Made by a program: the position numbers and the translations under genes
Part shown: positions 9,193 to 18,490 of the stretch, piece by piece
How the letters are laid out: the number at the start of each line of letters is the position of its first letter
How positions within the stretch are numbered: position 1 is the first letter of the stretch
Notes under the pieces: model-generated
The model's database searches: none
Told to the model about the DNA's origin: nothing
The model's input: only the letters and a program-made list of their open reading frames with translations
Origin: Firm-04 sp964463355
GTDB lineage: Bacteria; Bacillota; Clostridia; Oscillospirales; Ruminococcaceae
NCBI GenBank assembly: GCA_964463355.1
Contig: CAYXBP010000002.1
Span: forward strand, 88,267-152,266
Direction of reading: 5' to 3'
Length of the DNA stretch: 64,000 nucleotides

Positions 9193-10218
9193 TCAGTCGC
9201 GGAATTGTTCCAGCACGCGGACGTCAGATTCAAACAGCAGCTTAATGTTGTTGATGCCGTATTTCAGCATAGCGATACGCTCTACACCCATGCCGAACGC
9301 AAAACCTGTATATACATCGGGATCAACACCGCAATTCTCCAGCACATGACGATTCACCATGCCTGCGCCAAGCACCTCGATCCAGCCAGTATCCTTGCAC
9401 AGACGGCATCCCTTACCACCACAGGCAAAACAACTCACGTCCACCTCCACGGAAGGCTCAGTGAAGGGGAAATAAGAAGGACGCAGACGAGTTTTAACCT
9501 GTTGCCCGAAAATGCGCTGTGCGAACACATCCAGCATACCTTGCAGGTCGCAAAGGGTGATGCCCTTATCTACTACCAACCCTTCCATTTGGGAAAACAT
9601 AGGCGAGTGCGTAGCATCGTCATCAGAACGGAACACCTTGCCAGGGGAAAGAATCTTGATGGGCGGCTGCGCGTTTTCCATTACGCGGATTTGACCAGCA
9701 GAGGTCTGAGTGCGCAACAGCAACGCCTCGGTGATGTAAAAAGTATCCTGCATATCACGCGCCGGGTGATCGGCAGGGGTATTCAGGGCAGTGAAGTTAT
9801 AGTAGTCATTTTCGATTTCCGGGCCTTCAAAAATCGTGAAGCCCATTCCTGCAAAAATGTCGATCAGTTCGTTTACGATCAGGGTATTGGGGTGCAGGGC
9901 ACCAGCAGAAAATGGGCGTGCAGGCATCGTTACATCAATCTGCTCGGCGGCATTTTTCTGAGCCAACTCAGCAGCTTTCAGCCGTGCATCCTGCGCAGTG
10001 AAGAAATCCAGTGCCCATTGTTTCAGCTCATTTACCACCTTGCCCAAAGCAGGGCGATCTTCAGGTGCGAGGTCACGCATATTCTTCATCAGCGCGGAGA
10101 TCTTTCCGGTTTTATTATCGAGATACTGCTTGCGAAGCAGGTACATCTCTTTGGAATCGGTAATTGATGCGGCAGCGGTTTCAATTTCCTGCTGCATCAC
10201 GTGCATTTGCTCATCCAT
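9193..10218 (-). CDS. pheS: Phenylalanine--tRNA ligase alpha subunit
   Basis: 341 residues. Class II catalytic subunit: an N-terminal coiled coil (about 1-85) that binds tRNA, then the catalytic core with LHPNTLIVNELIDIF, motif 2 around FRSDDDATHSPMF and motif 3 GMGVERIAMLKYGI. Phenylalanine pocket residues FxxMEG appear as FSQMEG. An AGAGGA ribosome site lies about 13 bases before the chosen ATG; ATGs four and seven codons further in are possible. Unlike many Firmicutes I see no T-box leader: the promoter is only about 55 bases from the start. Confidence 0.96.
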   Translation of the reverse strand: MDEQMHVMQQEIETAAASITDSKEMYLLRKQYLDNKTGKISALMKNMRDLAPEDRPALGKVVNELKQWALDFFTAQDARLKAAELAQKNAAEQIDVTMPARPFSAGALHPNTLIVNELIDIFAGMGFTIFEGPEIENDYYNFTALNTPADHPARDMQDTFYITEALLLRTQTSAGQIRVMENAQPPIKILSPGKVFRSDDDATHSPMFSQMEGLVVDKGITLCDLQGMLDVFAQRIFGQQVKTRLRPSYFPFTEPSVEVDVSCFACGGKGCRLCKDTGWIEVLGAGMVNRHVLENCGVDPDVYTGFAFGMGVERIAMLKYGINNIKLLFESDVRVLEQFRD

Positions 10219-10272
10219 CAGTGTGATACCGTCCTCTCATGAAAAATCAAATGGAAACAAAAACATATCTTA

Positions 10273-10301
10273 ATTATACTCCAATTTTGCAGGATTGTCA
10301 A
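10273..10301 (-). promoter_or_regulatory. Promoter of pheST
   Basis: Minus strand TTGACA (10301-10296), 17 bases, TATAAT (10278-10273): a perfect sigma-A promoter. The leader is too short for a T-box. Confidence 0.85.
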
Positions 10302-10458
10302 GTATTACCACAATGAGCAATCGATAAAGTGAAGGCGAAACCGCATACATGCTGTTTTCAAGAACAGGATATCAAAAGCCTTGTCAGAGAACCATCTTAG
10401 CGCATCTAGAGGAACCAGCAAAGCGAAGGCGCATATGTTCCTTTTCTACAATTTCCTC

Positions 10459-10487
10459 TTGACAAACTGGGGCATCTATGGTATAAT
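10459..10487 (+). promoter_or_regulatory. Promoter of the YbjN-like to GH5 gene run
   Basis: TTGACA at 10459-10464, 17 bases, TATAAT at 10482-10487, a perfect consensus. Together with the divergent pheST promoter it accounts for the 309-base gap 10219-10527; nothing else is recognised there. Confidence 0.85.
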
Positions 10488-10527
10488 ATGACCATAAAAA
10501 TCCATCTTTGTAAAGGAGGCGACCTCG

Positions 10528-11079
10528 TTGGAACTGACACCGCAGCGCATGGAGCATTCACGCAAGAATTTTAATGTGCTAATCACCATGCTGGAACAAA
10601 AGCAGCTAAAATATGTCATTGAGGAGAATCGGCAGGATTTCGCCCATGTGTGCATTCGCTTTACTGGCGAGGATTTGCCCATGGATCTGCATCTGTTGTT
10701 TCGTCCAGAACGGCAGATGGTATCACTGTATTCGCCCATGCCGTTTTCTGTACCCGCAGGACGCAGCGCAGATATGGCTGTGGCGGTGGCAGCGGTAAAT
10801 CACGGATTGGCAGACGGCTCTTTTGACTTTGACTACAGCGCAGGTATCTTGCAGTTCCGCCTGACCGCCGCTTTTATAGAAACTACCCTGAGTGTCGCCT
10901 TGTTCGATTATATGATTTATGTTGCGGCAGATACCATCGACCGCTATAACGACCGCTTTCTGGCACTAAGTGAAGGCAGCCTGGCTTTGATGGATTTCTT
11001 GCATCCAGATGCCAAACAAGGCAACCGCGTGAAACAAAAATCTGAACAAACGGAGAAAAGCCAATGCGAAAGTATCTGA
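10528..11079 (+). CDS. YbjN-like protein
   Basis: 183 residues with a TTG start, supported by AAAGGAGG nine bases upstream and the perfect promoter. The body (alpha helix, then antiparallel strands around DFAHVCIRFTGEDLPMDLHLLF, then helix, strands and the final helix DTIDRYNDRFLALSEG) resembles the YbjN/type III chaperone-like fold. The C-terminus is a lysine- and glutamine-rich tail. Overlaps the next gene by 16 bases. Exact function unknown; YbjN members are regarded as putative sensory regulators in other bacteria. Confidence 0.65.
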   Translation: MELTPQRMEHSRKNFNVLITMLEQKQLKYVIEENRQDFAHVCIRFTGEDLPMDLHLLFRPERQMVSLYSPMPFSVPAGRSADMAVAVAAVNHGLADGSFDFDYSAGILQFRLTAAFIETTLSVALFDYMIYVAADTIDRYNDRFLALSEGSLALMDFLHPDAKQGNRVKQKSEQTEKSQCESI

Positions 11080-11507
11080 CCGAGTATTTAAGCCGTATTG
11101 AGGACTTGCTGAAGCGCAATGTTCCTTTGGATTACGACGAATTGATACGCAATCATTTGCAGAAAATTGAGTTTATGCAGCATGAGCGGTTGATCCATTT
11201 TCTGGTAACGATGCTCTTTGCGCTGGGACTGTTTTTGATGATGGGAACTTTTCTTGTAGCGGAAACGGTGTTGTTGTTGCCGCTGCTCTTTTTGATTCTG
11301 ATTCTGCTGATCCCGTATATTTTGCATTACTATTTTCTGGAAAATTCCGTGCAGAAAATGTACCGCATCTATGATGAGCTGAATCATCGACGCTTGGAGC
11401 GTAACCGTTTACAGCGCGAGGCCGCCGAACGTGCTGCCATCGCAGAGGCTGTGCAAGCAACAGATTCTGTGAAGCAGGACACGAAGAACGCAGCATCTGC
11501 AAAATAG
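11064..11507 (+). CDS. Two-helix membrane protein, function unknown
   Basis: 147 residues. An N-terminal soluble helix region (MRKYLTEYLSRIEDLLKRN) is followed by two adjacent transmembrane segments near residues 48-70 and 72-95, then a basic, arginine- and alanine-rich cytoplasmic helix. A GGAGA ribosome site lies inside the end of the preceding gene, which overlaps by 16 bases, so the pair is translationally coupled. No family recognised. Confidence 0.6.
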   Translation: MRKYLTEYLSRIEDLLKRNVPLDYDELIRNHLQKIEFMQHERLIHFLVTMLFALGLFLMMGTFLVAETVLLLPLLFLILILLIPYILHYYFLENSVQKMYRIYDELNHRRLERNRLQREAAERAAIAEAVQATDSVKQDTKNAASAK

Positions 11508-11554
11508 CCCCTCGTATGTATCCCCCTCTTTGAACGGAAAGGAATGAAATTTCC

Positions 11555-11920
11555 ATGGAGTTATATCGTCCCGTGACCAATCAGGAATATAATGCTATCG
11601 CCGCAAAAGATTTTTCTGGCTTCCCGAGTCAGAATGACAAACCTCTGCTGACACTGTTGCTTTCCTGCGAAGGTGCCCTGCAAATTGCCCGTCATCTGCA
11701 TATGCCCGATGGCGACCGCGATGTCTATGTGCTGAGTATTCTGGTCGATGATGCGTATATCCGGCAGTTCCCTGTGCAAAATGCTGACGACATCCACCGC
11801 CGTGCGCTGTGGCTTGCTGCCGATGAAACTGATATTCTCAACCAGCACCTCATTGGCAAGATTCGTGTGGTAGAGCATTTTCAGCCTGACCCTGGTGAGC
11901 GTGATACCTTTTTTGTATAA
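11555..11920 (+). CDS. Hypothetical protein
   Basis: 121 residues beginning MELYRPVTNQEYNAI, with an AAAGGAATG ribosome site. Compact alpha/beta protein with a central segment DVYVLSILVDDAYIRQFPVQ and an acidic C-terminus. The pattern RPVTNQEYNAI is reminiscent of small cytoplasmic domains in which a lysine or arginine handles a nucleotide, but I cannot assign it. Lies between the membrane protein and a radical SAM gene on the same strand. Confidence 0.55.
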   Translation: MELYRPVTNQEYNAIAAKDFSGFPSQNDKPLLTLLLSCEGALQIARHLHMPDGDRDVYVLSILVDDAYIRQFPVQNADDIHRRALWLAADETDILNQHLIGKIRVVEHFQPDPGERDTFFV

Positions 11921-11998
11921 TGGTCGCTGCCGCATGGAGCGTAACTGCTCTGTGCGGCGTTGGCTTGCATGAACGAATTTGAACGAAGGAGTTTTATC

Positions 11999-12607
11999 AT
12001 GGCAATGACAATTTTGTATCCGGTGGGCAAGCAGTTGTATGTGAATCTGACAAATCGCTGCCCTTGCAACTGTACTTTTTGCATCCGTCACAATGGAGAT
12101 GGCGCATACGGTTCCGATAGTTTGTGGTTGGAGCATGAGCCAACTTTCGAGGAAGTAAAAGCAGCCTTTGCAGAGTATGACCTTTCACAGTGGACAGAGC
12201 TGGTCTTTTGTGGCTATGGTGAACCAACTTCAGTGCTTGATTTGTTGCTGCAAACAGCGGCATATGCAAAATCACTGAAAAATTGCCCTCCTGTGCGTTT
12301 GAATACCAACGGACTTGCCGATTTAATCCACGGCAGAAGCACTGCCGAAGCGTTTGCAGGCAAGTTTGATGTGATTTCTATCAGCCTCAATGCCGGCACT
12401 GAGGCTGCATACATGGCGGTAACTCGTCCAAAATGGGATAACGCTTTTGCTGCGATGCAGGCATTTGCGCGATCCGTAAAGGATTATGTGCCAACAGTAA
12501 TGTTTACTGTGGTGGATGTGATCTCCAAAGAGGAAATTGCCGCCGCGCAGGCGGTTGCAGATGCCGCAGGCATTCCGCTGCGAGTGCGGGAATATATTGC
12601 AGAGTAA
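11999..12607 (+). CDS. TatD-linked radical SAM protein
   Basis: 202 residues from ATG at 11999, which has GAAGGAG in front; an ATG 39 bases earlier has none. The core is a short radical SAM domain with CxxxCxxC in RCPCNCTFCIRHNG and FCGYGEPTSVLD as the GGE-like motif. The opening ILYPVGKQLYVNLTNRCPCN matches the small family usually encoded next to, or fused with, tatD nucleases. No tatD lies in this window, so the gene is an orphan. Reaction unknown for the family. Confidence 0.8.
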   Translation: MAMTILYPVGKQLYVNLTNRCPCNCTFCIRHNGDGAYGSDSLWLEHEPTFEEVKAAFAEYDLSQWTELVFCGYGEPTSVLDLLLQTAAYAKSLKNCPPVRLNTNGLADLIHGRSTAEAFAGKFDVISISLNAGTEAAYMAVTRPKWDNAFAAMQAFARSVKDYVPTVMFTVVDVISKEEIAAAQAVADAAGIPLRVREYIAE

Positions 12608-12626
12608 CATGAAAGGGAAAACAAAT

Positions 12627-13787
12627 ATGTCTTTGAAAAATTCCATGAAACGGCTCGCAGCGGTGACACAGAGCATCGTAATGCTCTGTGCTGCAACCGC
12701 CTGTACCGATCTCTCTTCCGATGTATCCTCTGATCATCTATCCGTTAGTGCCCCATCTGATCTGGTCGTATCCGATGGCACTGCAAGAGTCTATATCGAA
12801 AACGGCGTGTTCAAGGTCAATGGTGAGGATATCTGGTTCAGTGGCACCAATACCCCATGGGATAACTGGGACGACTTCGGCAGAGATTTTGACGCTTCTT
12901 TCTGGGACAGCCACTTTGCCGATCTCCATGCATCAGGTATCAATTCTTCCCGTGTGTGGATTCTGTGCAGTGGTGACTATGGTATCCAGTTTGATGCCAA
13001 TAATCATGTCACAGGCATGACCGAGCAGTTTTGGGCAGATGTTGATGCACTGATGGCGATTGCTGCAAAGCATAGGATCTATATTATGGCGACTATGATG
13101 TCTTTTGATTGCTGCAAAGAAGGCAACAAAAACCATAAACGATTCCGCCATATCATTAACGATGAGCCTGCCCTGCAAAGCTATATCGACAACTATATCG
13201 TCCCATTTGTTAAACGATACGATAGCAACGATTATCTGTACAGCATTGATATCTGCAACGAGCCAGATTGGATCAACGAAAATGAGGAGTGCGGTAAGAT
13301 TGATGTGCAGCCGCTGGTGAATTTCTATGCAAAAGTGTCCGCTGCAATCCACCAGAACAGTGATATTTTAGTGACCACGGGCATTGCTATGGTACGCAAT
13401 AATTCCGATAAGCACAAGCTGAATTGGGTGGGCGATGCCGCCATGAAGCAGTACGGCGGCGATGATGCTTGCATGGACTTTTACTCCGTGCATTTTTACG
13501 ATTGGATGCTGCCATGGTACGGCAATCCTTTTGTGATGACCCCAGAGCAGTATGGGTTGGATATCTCTAAGCCCAATGTGATGGGTGAATGTTCTGCCCT
13601 TGGTTCACAGGTGGAAAACATGGATTTATGTCAAGCGGCGCAATCGCTGTATGATAACGGTTGGGACGGCGTGTTTCCTTGGACATCCAATGGCTCCGAT
13701 GCCAATGGCGGTTTCGATGAGGTCAGTGCTTATGGCAAGCAGATGCTCACAAAGATCCCCGAATTGATTTTCCCTATGGATCACTGA
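12627..13787 (+). CDS. Glycoside hydrolase family 5 enzyme (mannanase/cellulase-like), probable lipoprotein
   Basis: 386 residues from ATG at 12627 (GAAAGGGA upstream). A signal peptide (residues 1-25) ends at ATAC26, a weak lipobox, followed by a serine-rich linker to about 50. The TIM barrel opens VYIENGVFKVNGEDIWFSG. Catalytic acid/base E212 is in DICNEPDW and nucleophile E321 in NVMGECSA; the HFYDW motif (about 289-293) fits the conserved His-Tyr of clan GH-A. No dockerin or carbohydrate-binding module, unlike the lyase at 31.9 kb, so it is likely cell-attached rather than cellulosomal. Substrate is most plausibly beta-mannan or another beta-1,4-glycan. Confidence 0.85.
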   Translation: MSLKNSMKRLAAVTQSIVMLCAATACTDLSSDVSSDHLSVSAPSDLVVSDGTARVYIENGVFKVNGEDIWFSGTNTPWDNWDDFGRDFDASFWDSHFADLHASGINSSRVWILCSGDYGIQFDANNHVTGMTEQFWADVDALMAIAAKHRIYIMATMMSFDCCKEGNKNHKRFRHIINDEPALQSYIDNYIVPFVKRYDSNDYLYSIDICNEPDWINENEECGKIDVQPLVNFYAKVSAAIHQNSDILVTTGIAMVRNNSDKHKLNWVGDAAMKQYGGDDACMDFYSVHFYDWMLPWYGNPFVMTPEQYGLDISKPNVMGECSALGSQVENMDLCQAAQSLYDNGWDGVFPWTSNGSDANGGFDEVSAYGKQMLTKIPELIFPMDH

Positions 13788-13927
13788 AGCACTGTTTCTT
13801 TCCCTCGCAAGCCTTTTCAAAAATCTTGCAGATAGCAGAACGGCTCAGTTATCTTTTCACAAAAACAACGTATGAATGACGATAAAACGGCAATACTGGT
13901 AGCATCTTGTATTTACGGAGGGATTCC

Positions 13928-14539
13928 ATGAATTTTCAAAGTTCGCAAACCTGCCAGAATTTGCTACGCGCTTTTGCTGGAGAAAGTCAAGCACGCAACC
14001 GCTACACCATTGCTGCAAAAGCTGCCAAAAAACAGCAATACCCCGTGCTGGAACAGGTCTTTCTGTTCACTGCCCAGCAGGAGCTGACCCACGCCTCTCT
14101 ATTCTACGAATGTCTGCAAAAACAGGGCGTGACAAATGTAGATATGACTGCTGGTTATCCGATTGACCCCATTGGCGATGTTGCAGCTCTTCTGGAAGCT
14201 GCACAGCGCAACGAATTGGAGGAATTTGACCCCATATACCCCGATTTTGGACGAATTGCAGCATCAGAAGGCTTTGAACGTGAAGCGTTTCTGTTCCGCA
14301 GCATTGCTGAAATTGAACGCACACATGCCGAACGATTTGCCATGTTTGCTCGTCTGATGCGGGAAAACCGTCTGTTTAGCGATGAAACCGAACAACCCTG
14401 GTTGTGCCTGCATTGTGGAAATATTCATTACGGCAGCAGTGCGCCCATGCGCTGTCCCGTCTGCGGTGATGAACAGGGTTACTTTATCCGACAGAATTGC
14501 GCCCCCTACTCTTGCGGAGGTGGCGTATGCAAGCAATGA
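13928..14539 (+). CDS. Rubrerythrin with extra C-terminal cysteines
   Basis: 203 residues from ATG at 13928 (ACGGAGGGA upstream). Peroxide-scavenging diiron protein of anaerobes. The ferritin-like domain has the iron ligands in FAGESQARNRY, FTAQQELTHASLF, EGFEREAFLF and IAEIERTHAERF. The rubredoxin-like domain is CLHCGNIHYGS...MRCPVCG. After it comes an unusual tail NCAPYSCGGGVCKQ with three further cysteines. The stop codon overlaps the enolase start region, so the two genes are translationally coupled, an uncommon pairing. Confidence 0.92.
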   Translation: MNFQSSQTCQNLLRAFAGESQARNRYTIAAKAAKKQQYPVLEQVFLFTAQQELTHASLFYECLQKQGVTNVDMTAGYPIDPIGDVAALLEAAQRNELEEFDPIYPDFGRIAASEGFEREAFLFRSIAEIERTHAERFAMFARLMRENRLFSDETEQPWLCLHCGNIHYGSSAPMRCPVCGDEQGYFIRQNCAPYSCGGGVCKQ

Positions 14540-15789
14540 AAATTGCCGCTGTACACGGCTATGAGATCCTGGATTCGCGTGGCAACCCCACTGTACGCGC
14601 TGAGGTCATCTGTGAGGGCGGTGCTATGGGTGTTGCTGCTGCCCCTTCTGGCGCATCCACAGGACAGTTTGAAGCGGTAGAACTGCGCGACAATATCTCC
14701 CACCGATATCAGGGACTGGGCGTTCGGCGCGCAATCAAGGGTATCCACGAGGTAATCGCGCCAAATCTCCACGGCATTTCGGCTGCCGACCAAAGCCGCA
14801 TTGACCATATTCTTTGTGAACTTGACGGCACAGAGCAAAAATCCTCGCTGGGTGCCAACGCAATCCTTGCAGTATCTCTTGCCGCCGCCAAAGCCGCTGC
14901 TCAACAGCTGCATCAGCCGTTGTATCGATATCTGGGCGGTCTGCGCAGCAATCGTCTGCCTGCCCCGATGATGAACATCCTTAACGGTGGTGCGCACGCT
15001 GGGAACAATATTGATATCCAGGAATTTATGATCCAGCCTGTGGGGGCACGTTGCTTTGCCGATGGACTGCGCATGGGTGTGGAAATCTATCACGCGCTCG
15101 GCAAATTGCTCAAATCAAAGGGACTTTCCACGGCAGTGGGCGATGAGGGCGGATTTGCCCCCGATCTTCCATCCGATGCCGATGCCATTGCGTGCATTAT
15201 AGAAGCGATCAATACAGCGGGATATTCCACCGATGAAGTGAAAATCGCATTGGACGCTGCTTCCTCGGAATGGTATCGTAACGGCGTTTATCATCTGCCA
15301 AAACGCGGCAAAGATTACACTACGGAACAGCGCATCGCTTATTGGCAGGAACTATGCGAGAAATACCCCATCACATCGCTGGAAGACCCGTTGGCAGAGG
15401 AAGATTGGTGCGGCTGGCAGCAGATCACCGAAACGCTAGGGAAAAAGGTGCAGCTGGTAGGCGATGATCTTTTTGTAACCAATACGAATCGCCTGAAAAA
15501 AGGCATTTCCCTGAAAGCGGGCAATGCAATTCTGGTGAAGCCAAACCAGATCGGCACATTGACTGAAACTATCGCTGCGATAGATATGGCGCAAAATGCA
15601 GGATTTCGCAGTATTATATCTCACCGTTCGGGCGAAACCGAGGATACAACCATTGCTGATCTTGCAGTCGCATTCGGCGTGGGGCAGATTAAAACCGGCG
15701 CACCCTGCCGCAGTGATCGTACCGCGAAGTATAATCGGCTGTTACGCATTGAAGCAGCATTGGGGAAATCTGTCACCTATGGCATATAA
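14527..15789 (+). CDS. eno: Enolase
   Basis: 420 residues from ATG at 14527, chosen because GGAGG ends six bases before it. Interconverts 2-phosphoglycerate and phosphoenolpyruvate. Active-site elements are all present: APSGASTG, GGAHAGNNIDIQEFMI, VGDEGGFAP, SLEDPLAEEDW, VGDDLFVTN, LVKPNQIGTLTET and ISHRSGETEDTTIADL. Slightly shorter than E. coli enolase (432). It starts within the last codons of the rubrerythrin gene. Whether this is the only enolase of the organism is not visible here. Confidence 0.95.
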   Translation: MQAMKIAAVHGYEILDSRGNPTVRAEVICEGGAMGVAAAPSGASTGQFEAVELRDNISHRYQGLGVRRAIKGIHEVIAPNLHGISAADQSRIDHILCELDGTEQKSSLGANAILAVSLAAAKAAAQQLHQPLYRYLGGLRSNRLPAPMMNILNGGAHAGNNIDIQEFMIQPVGARCFADGLRMGVEIYHALGKLLKSKGLSTAVGDEGGFAPDLPSDADAIACIIEAINTAGYSTDEVKIALDAASSEWYRNGVYHLPKRGKDYTTEQRIAYWQELCEKYPITSLEDPLAEEDWCGWQQITETLGKKVQLVGDDLFVTNTNRLKKGISLKAGNAILVKPNQIGTLTETIAAIDMAQNAGFRSIISHRSGETEDTTIADLAVAFGVGQIKTGAPCRSDRTAKYNRLLRIEAALGKSVTYGI

Positions 15790-15817
15790 TAACCCTGTGC
15801 AAGGCAAACGGCTATCA

Positions 15818-15852
15818 CAAAGGGCACTCCACAACGGAGTGCCCTTTTTTGG
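15818..15852 (+). terminator. Terminator between enolase and glgA
   Basis: AAAGGGCACTCC-5-GGAGTGCCCTTTTTT. A 12-pair stem with a T-run on the plus side; the A-run on the other side may also serve glgA. Confidence 0.85.
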
Positions 15853-15880
15853 TATATACATCAACGCGGATTGTATCAAA

Positions 15881-17323
15881 TCAATGATTCCAGCTTTCCA
15901 GCTCGCGGTAAAGCCCCAGATACAGCTCTGCGGAATTCGCCCAACTGAAGTCTTGGCTCATGGCATTCATCATGATCTGCTTCCACCGCACAGGATCATA
16001 ATAGGCATCTTTGGCGCGGCACACAGCCCCCAACATATCGTGCGCATTATAGGTTTTGAAGGTAAAGCCCGTACCATTTTCGCCGCCAGCATCGCGAACA
16101 GAATCGCGCAGACCGCCTGTTTCGCGAACGATGGGCATCGTGCCATATCGCATAGCATACATCTGTGCCAATCCGCATGGCTCGCTTTGAGAGGGCATCA
16201 AGAACATATCGCAGCCAGCATAGATCTTGCGCGCCAGCGATGGAATAAAGCCCAATGTTACGCTGACCTGCTCTGGATACCGCCATGCCATTTCGCGGAA
16301 AAAGTCCTCATAAATTCGCTCGCCGCTGCCAAGAATAGCAAACCGGATCCCCTGATGGAGCATTTCTTCAAATACATAGCGAATCAGATCAATGCCCTTA
16401 TGGGCGACAAATCTTGTGCAAATGCCCACCAATGGTGCATCGCTTTCGGGCAGCCCGATCTCCGCAAGCAGTGCCTTTTTACAGGCTTTTTTGCCCGTCA
16501 GATTCTTCAGGCTGTAGTTGCTGTAGGGCGGCATCAGCGTAACATCTGTGGCAGGGTCATAGCTTTCCACATCAATACCGTTTAGGAAGCCAGTGAGCTT
16601 ATACTGCTTTTCGGTGAGGATGCGATCCAGGCCATGGCTATACCACGGGTCAAGAATCTCCCACGCATAACTGGGGCTAACTGTAGTGATCTTATCGGCA
16701 GTTTCAATAGCACCCTTCATCATGTTAACGTTGCCGTCGTACTCCAGCAAATTTGCATGATACATAGGGATGCCCATCAGCTCGTTGATCACTTCCATGC
16801 CATACTTACCCTGATAGCCGATGTTGTGAATGGTAAACACGGTACGGATATTATCATAGCCCTCCTGGTACATATAAAAGATCTTATAGTACACGGGCAC
16901 CAGTGCCGTCTGCCAATCGTTACAATGCAGAATAGTCGGCTTAAAATCGATCACGCGCAGCATCTCCAGAATGGCGCGGCTAAAGAACACGAAACGCTCG
17001 CAATCATCATAAAAGCCGTAGATGCCATCACGCTTAAAATAATATTCGTTATCAATGAAGTAATAGGTTACACCCTCATACACGGCGGTAAAAATGCCAC
17101 AATACTGCTTGCGCCAAGCCACATCCACGGTTATGGACGCAAGGAAGGTCATCCCCTGTCGAAGCTCATCGCTGATTGCCTGATAGAGCGGAACCACCAC
17201 GCGGCAATCGTGCCCCTTCGCGTTCAGTGCCAGTGGCAACGCACCTGCCACATCCGCCAACCCGCCTGATGCCACATAGGGTCTTGCTTCACTCGATGCA
17301 TATAAAATGTTCACAAATTGCAC
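15881..17323 (-). CDS. glgA: Glycogen synthase (ADP-glucose)
   Basis: 480 residues, GT5 family. N-terminal Rossmann domain opens FVNILYASSEARPYVASGGLADVAG. The usual KxGGL lysine that contacts ADP-glucose is alanine here (VASGGL), a change I believe is found in some Clostridia. The C-terminal domain has the acceptor loop MPSQSEPCGLAQMYAMRYGT with the conserved glutamate, and the PIVRETGGLRDSV motif. Last gene of the glgB-C-D-A run; 24 bases after glgD. Confidence 0.95.
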   Translation of the reverse strand: MQFVNILYASSEARPYVASGGLADVAGALPLALNAKGHDCRVVVPLYQAISDELRQGMTFLASITVDVAWRKQYCGIFTAVYEGVTYYFIDNEYYFKRDGIYGFYDDCERFVFFSRAILEMLRVIDFKPTILHCNDWQTALVPVYYKIFYMYQEGYDNIRTVFTIHNIGYQGKYGMEVINELMGIPMYHANLLEYDGNVNMMKGAIETADKITTVSPSYAWEILDPWYSHGLDRILTEKQYKLTGFLNGIDVESYDPATDVTLMPPYSNYSLKNLTGKKACKKALLAEIGLPESDAPLVGICTRFVAHKGIDLIRYVFEEMLHQGIRFAILGSGERIYEDFFREMAWRYPEQVSVTLGFIPSLARKIYAGCDMFLMPSQSEPCGLAQMYAMRYGTMPIVRETGGLRDSVRDAGGENGTGFTFKTYNAHDMLGAVCRAKDAYYDPVRWKQIMMNAMSQDFSWANSAELYLGLYRELESWNH

Positions 17324-17347
17324 TCCTTTCCATGAAAATCCGTATCG

Positions 17348-18475
17348 TCAAATCTGTGCGCCCTTGCCGATGTACAGCGGATAGCCCTTAGAGCCAGTCA
17401 ACTGCCGTTCATCTGCGATGCGTACATTCTTATCGGTAATGACACTGCGAATGGCGCAGCGCGCACCGATGATAGTATCCTGAGTAATAATGCTATCGCG
17501 CACAACAGTACCTTTGCCGATGCGCACGCCGCGGAACAGCACGCAATTTTCCACTTTTCCCTCAATCACGCAGCCGTCCGCAATCAGCGAATTCTTAATA
17601 TGCGATTCCAATCCGAAGCGCACGGGGGCGTTATCCTTGGTTTTGGTGTAGATGGGCTTATCCTTGGTAAAGAGTGCTTCGCGATTTTTGCTATCCAACA
17701 ATGCAAGATTCGCCTCAAAATAGCTGGGCAGGGAATCAATCTTTGCGAAGTAGCCCGTATGCTCGTAGGCAAAGATGCGGTAGCTTGCGTTTCGATCCTG
17801 CAAAATATCCCTGCGGAGGCTATAACGGTTTCTGCTCATGGATTCTTTCACGATCCTGCGCAGGAACTCCTTGCTCATGACATACATATTCAAACCGAGG
17901 TTGCACGCACCTGTCATAGGTGGATCCACCATCACATCGTTTACAAATCCATCGTCATCCACGCCGAAAATGGTGGCTGAAGTTTCAGTAGACTGATCAT
18001 AGAAGCCCTTGGCATAGATCGCAGTAATATCTGCGCCGCTGCGGATATGCGCCGCCACGACAGGACGATAATCAATGGTAGTGACGATATCGCAATCGGA
18101 GAGAACAACGTAGTCAGCGGAGGAATGCTCCACAAAGCTCCAAACATTGCCCAGCGCATCCAGTTTGCCGCTATAAACGGTGGAACTGGTATGGCTATAG
18201 GGCGGCAGCAAATGCAAGCCGCCATTCTTGCGTGCAAGATCCCACTCTCTGCCAGAGCCGAGGTGATCAAGCAACGAACCGTAGTTGCGCTTGGTAATCA
18301 CGCCTACCTGCGAGATGCCCGAGTTGACAAAGTTGGAAAGAGGAAAGTCGATCAGGCGATATCTGCCGCCAAACAGCACCGAGCCCATAGTGCGCTGCTT
18401 GGTCAGGTCGGAAATTGCGGTATCATGAACACTGGCAAAGACCAGCCCCAGTACATTTTGATTGGTTCTTATCAT
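17348..18475 (-). CDS. glgD: GlgD subunit of ADP-glucose pyrophosphorylase
   Basis: 375 residues. Nucleotidyltransferase-like N-terminus (VLGLVFASVHDTAISDLTKQR) in which the GGxGxRL motif is lost, as in all GlgD proteins, followed by FGGRYRLIDFPLSNFVNSGI and a C-terminal left-handed beta helix of hexapeptide repeats (about 285-375). GlgD is the non-catalytic partner that raises activity of GlgC in Firmicutes. Fifteen bases downstream of glgC. Confidence 0.95.
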   Translation of the reverse strand: MIRTNQNVLGLVFASVHDTAISDLTKQRTMGSVLFGGRYRLIDFPLSNFVNSGISQVGVITKRNYGSLLDHLGSGREWDLARKNGGLHLLPPYSHTSSTVYSGKLDALGNVWSFVEHSSADYVVLSDCDIVTTIDYRPVVAAHIRSGADITAIYAKGFYDQSTETSATIFGVDDDGFVNDVMVDPPMTGACNLGLNMYVMSKEFLRRIVKESMSRNRYSLRRDILQDRNASYRIFAYEHTGYFAKIDSLPSYFEANLALLDSKNREALFTKDKPIYTKTKDNAPVRFGLESHIKNSLIADGCVIEGKVENCVLFRGVRIGKGTVVRDSIITQDTIIGARCAIRSVITDKNVRIADERQLTGSKGYPLYIGKGAQI

Positions 18476-18490
18476 AGTGGTACGCCTCCC

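Noticed and set aside
8845..10167. Plus-strand 440-codon frame across pheT and pheS
   Set aside because: Antisense shadow spanning two real genes.
10219..10272. Possible T-box leader for pheST
   Set aside because: The promoter lies only about 55 bases from pheS and no T-box sequence (GGTGGNACCGCG-like) is present.
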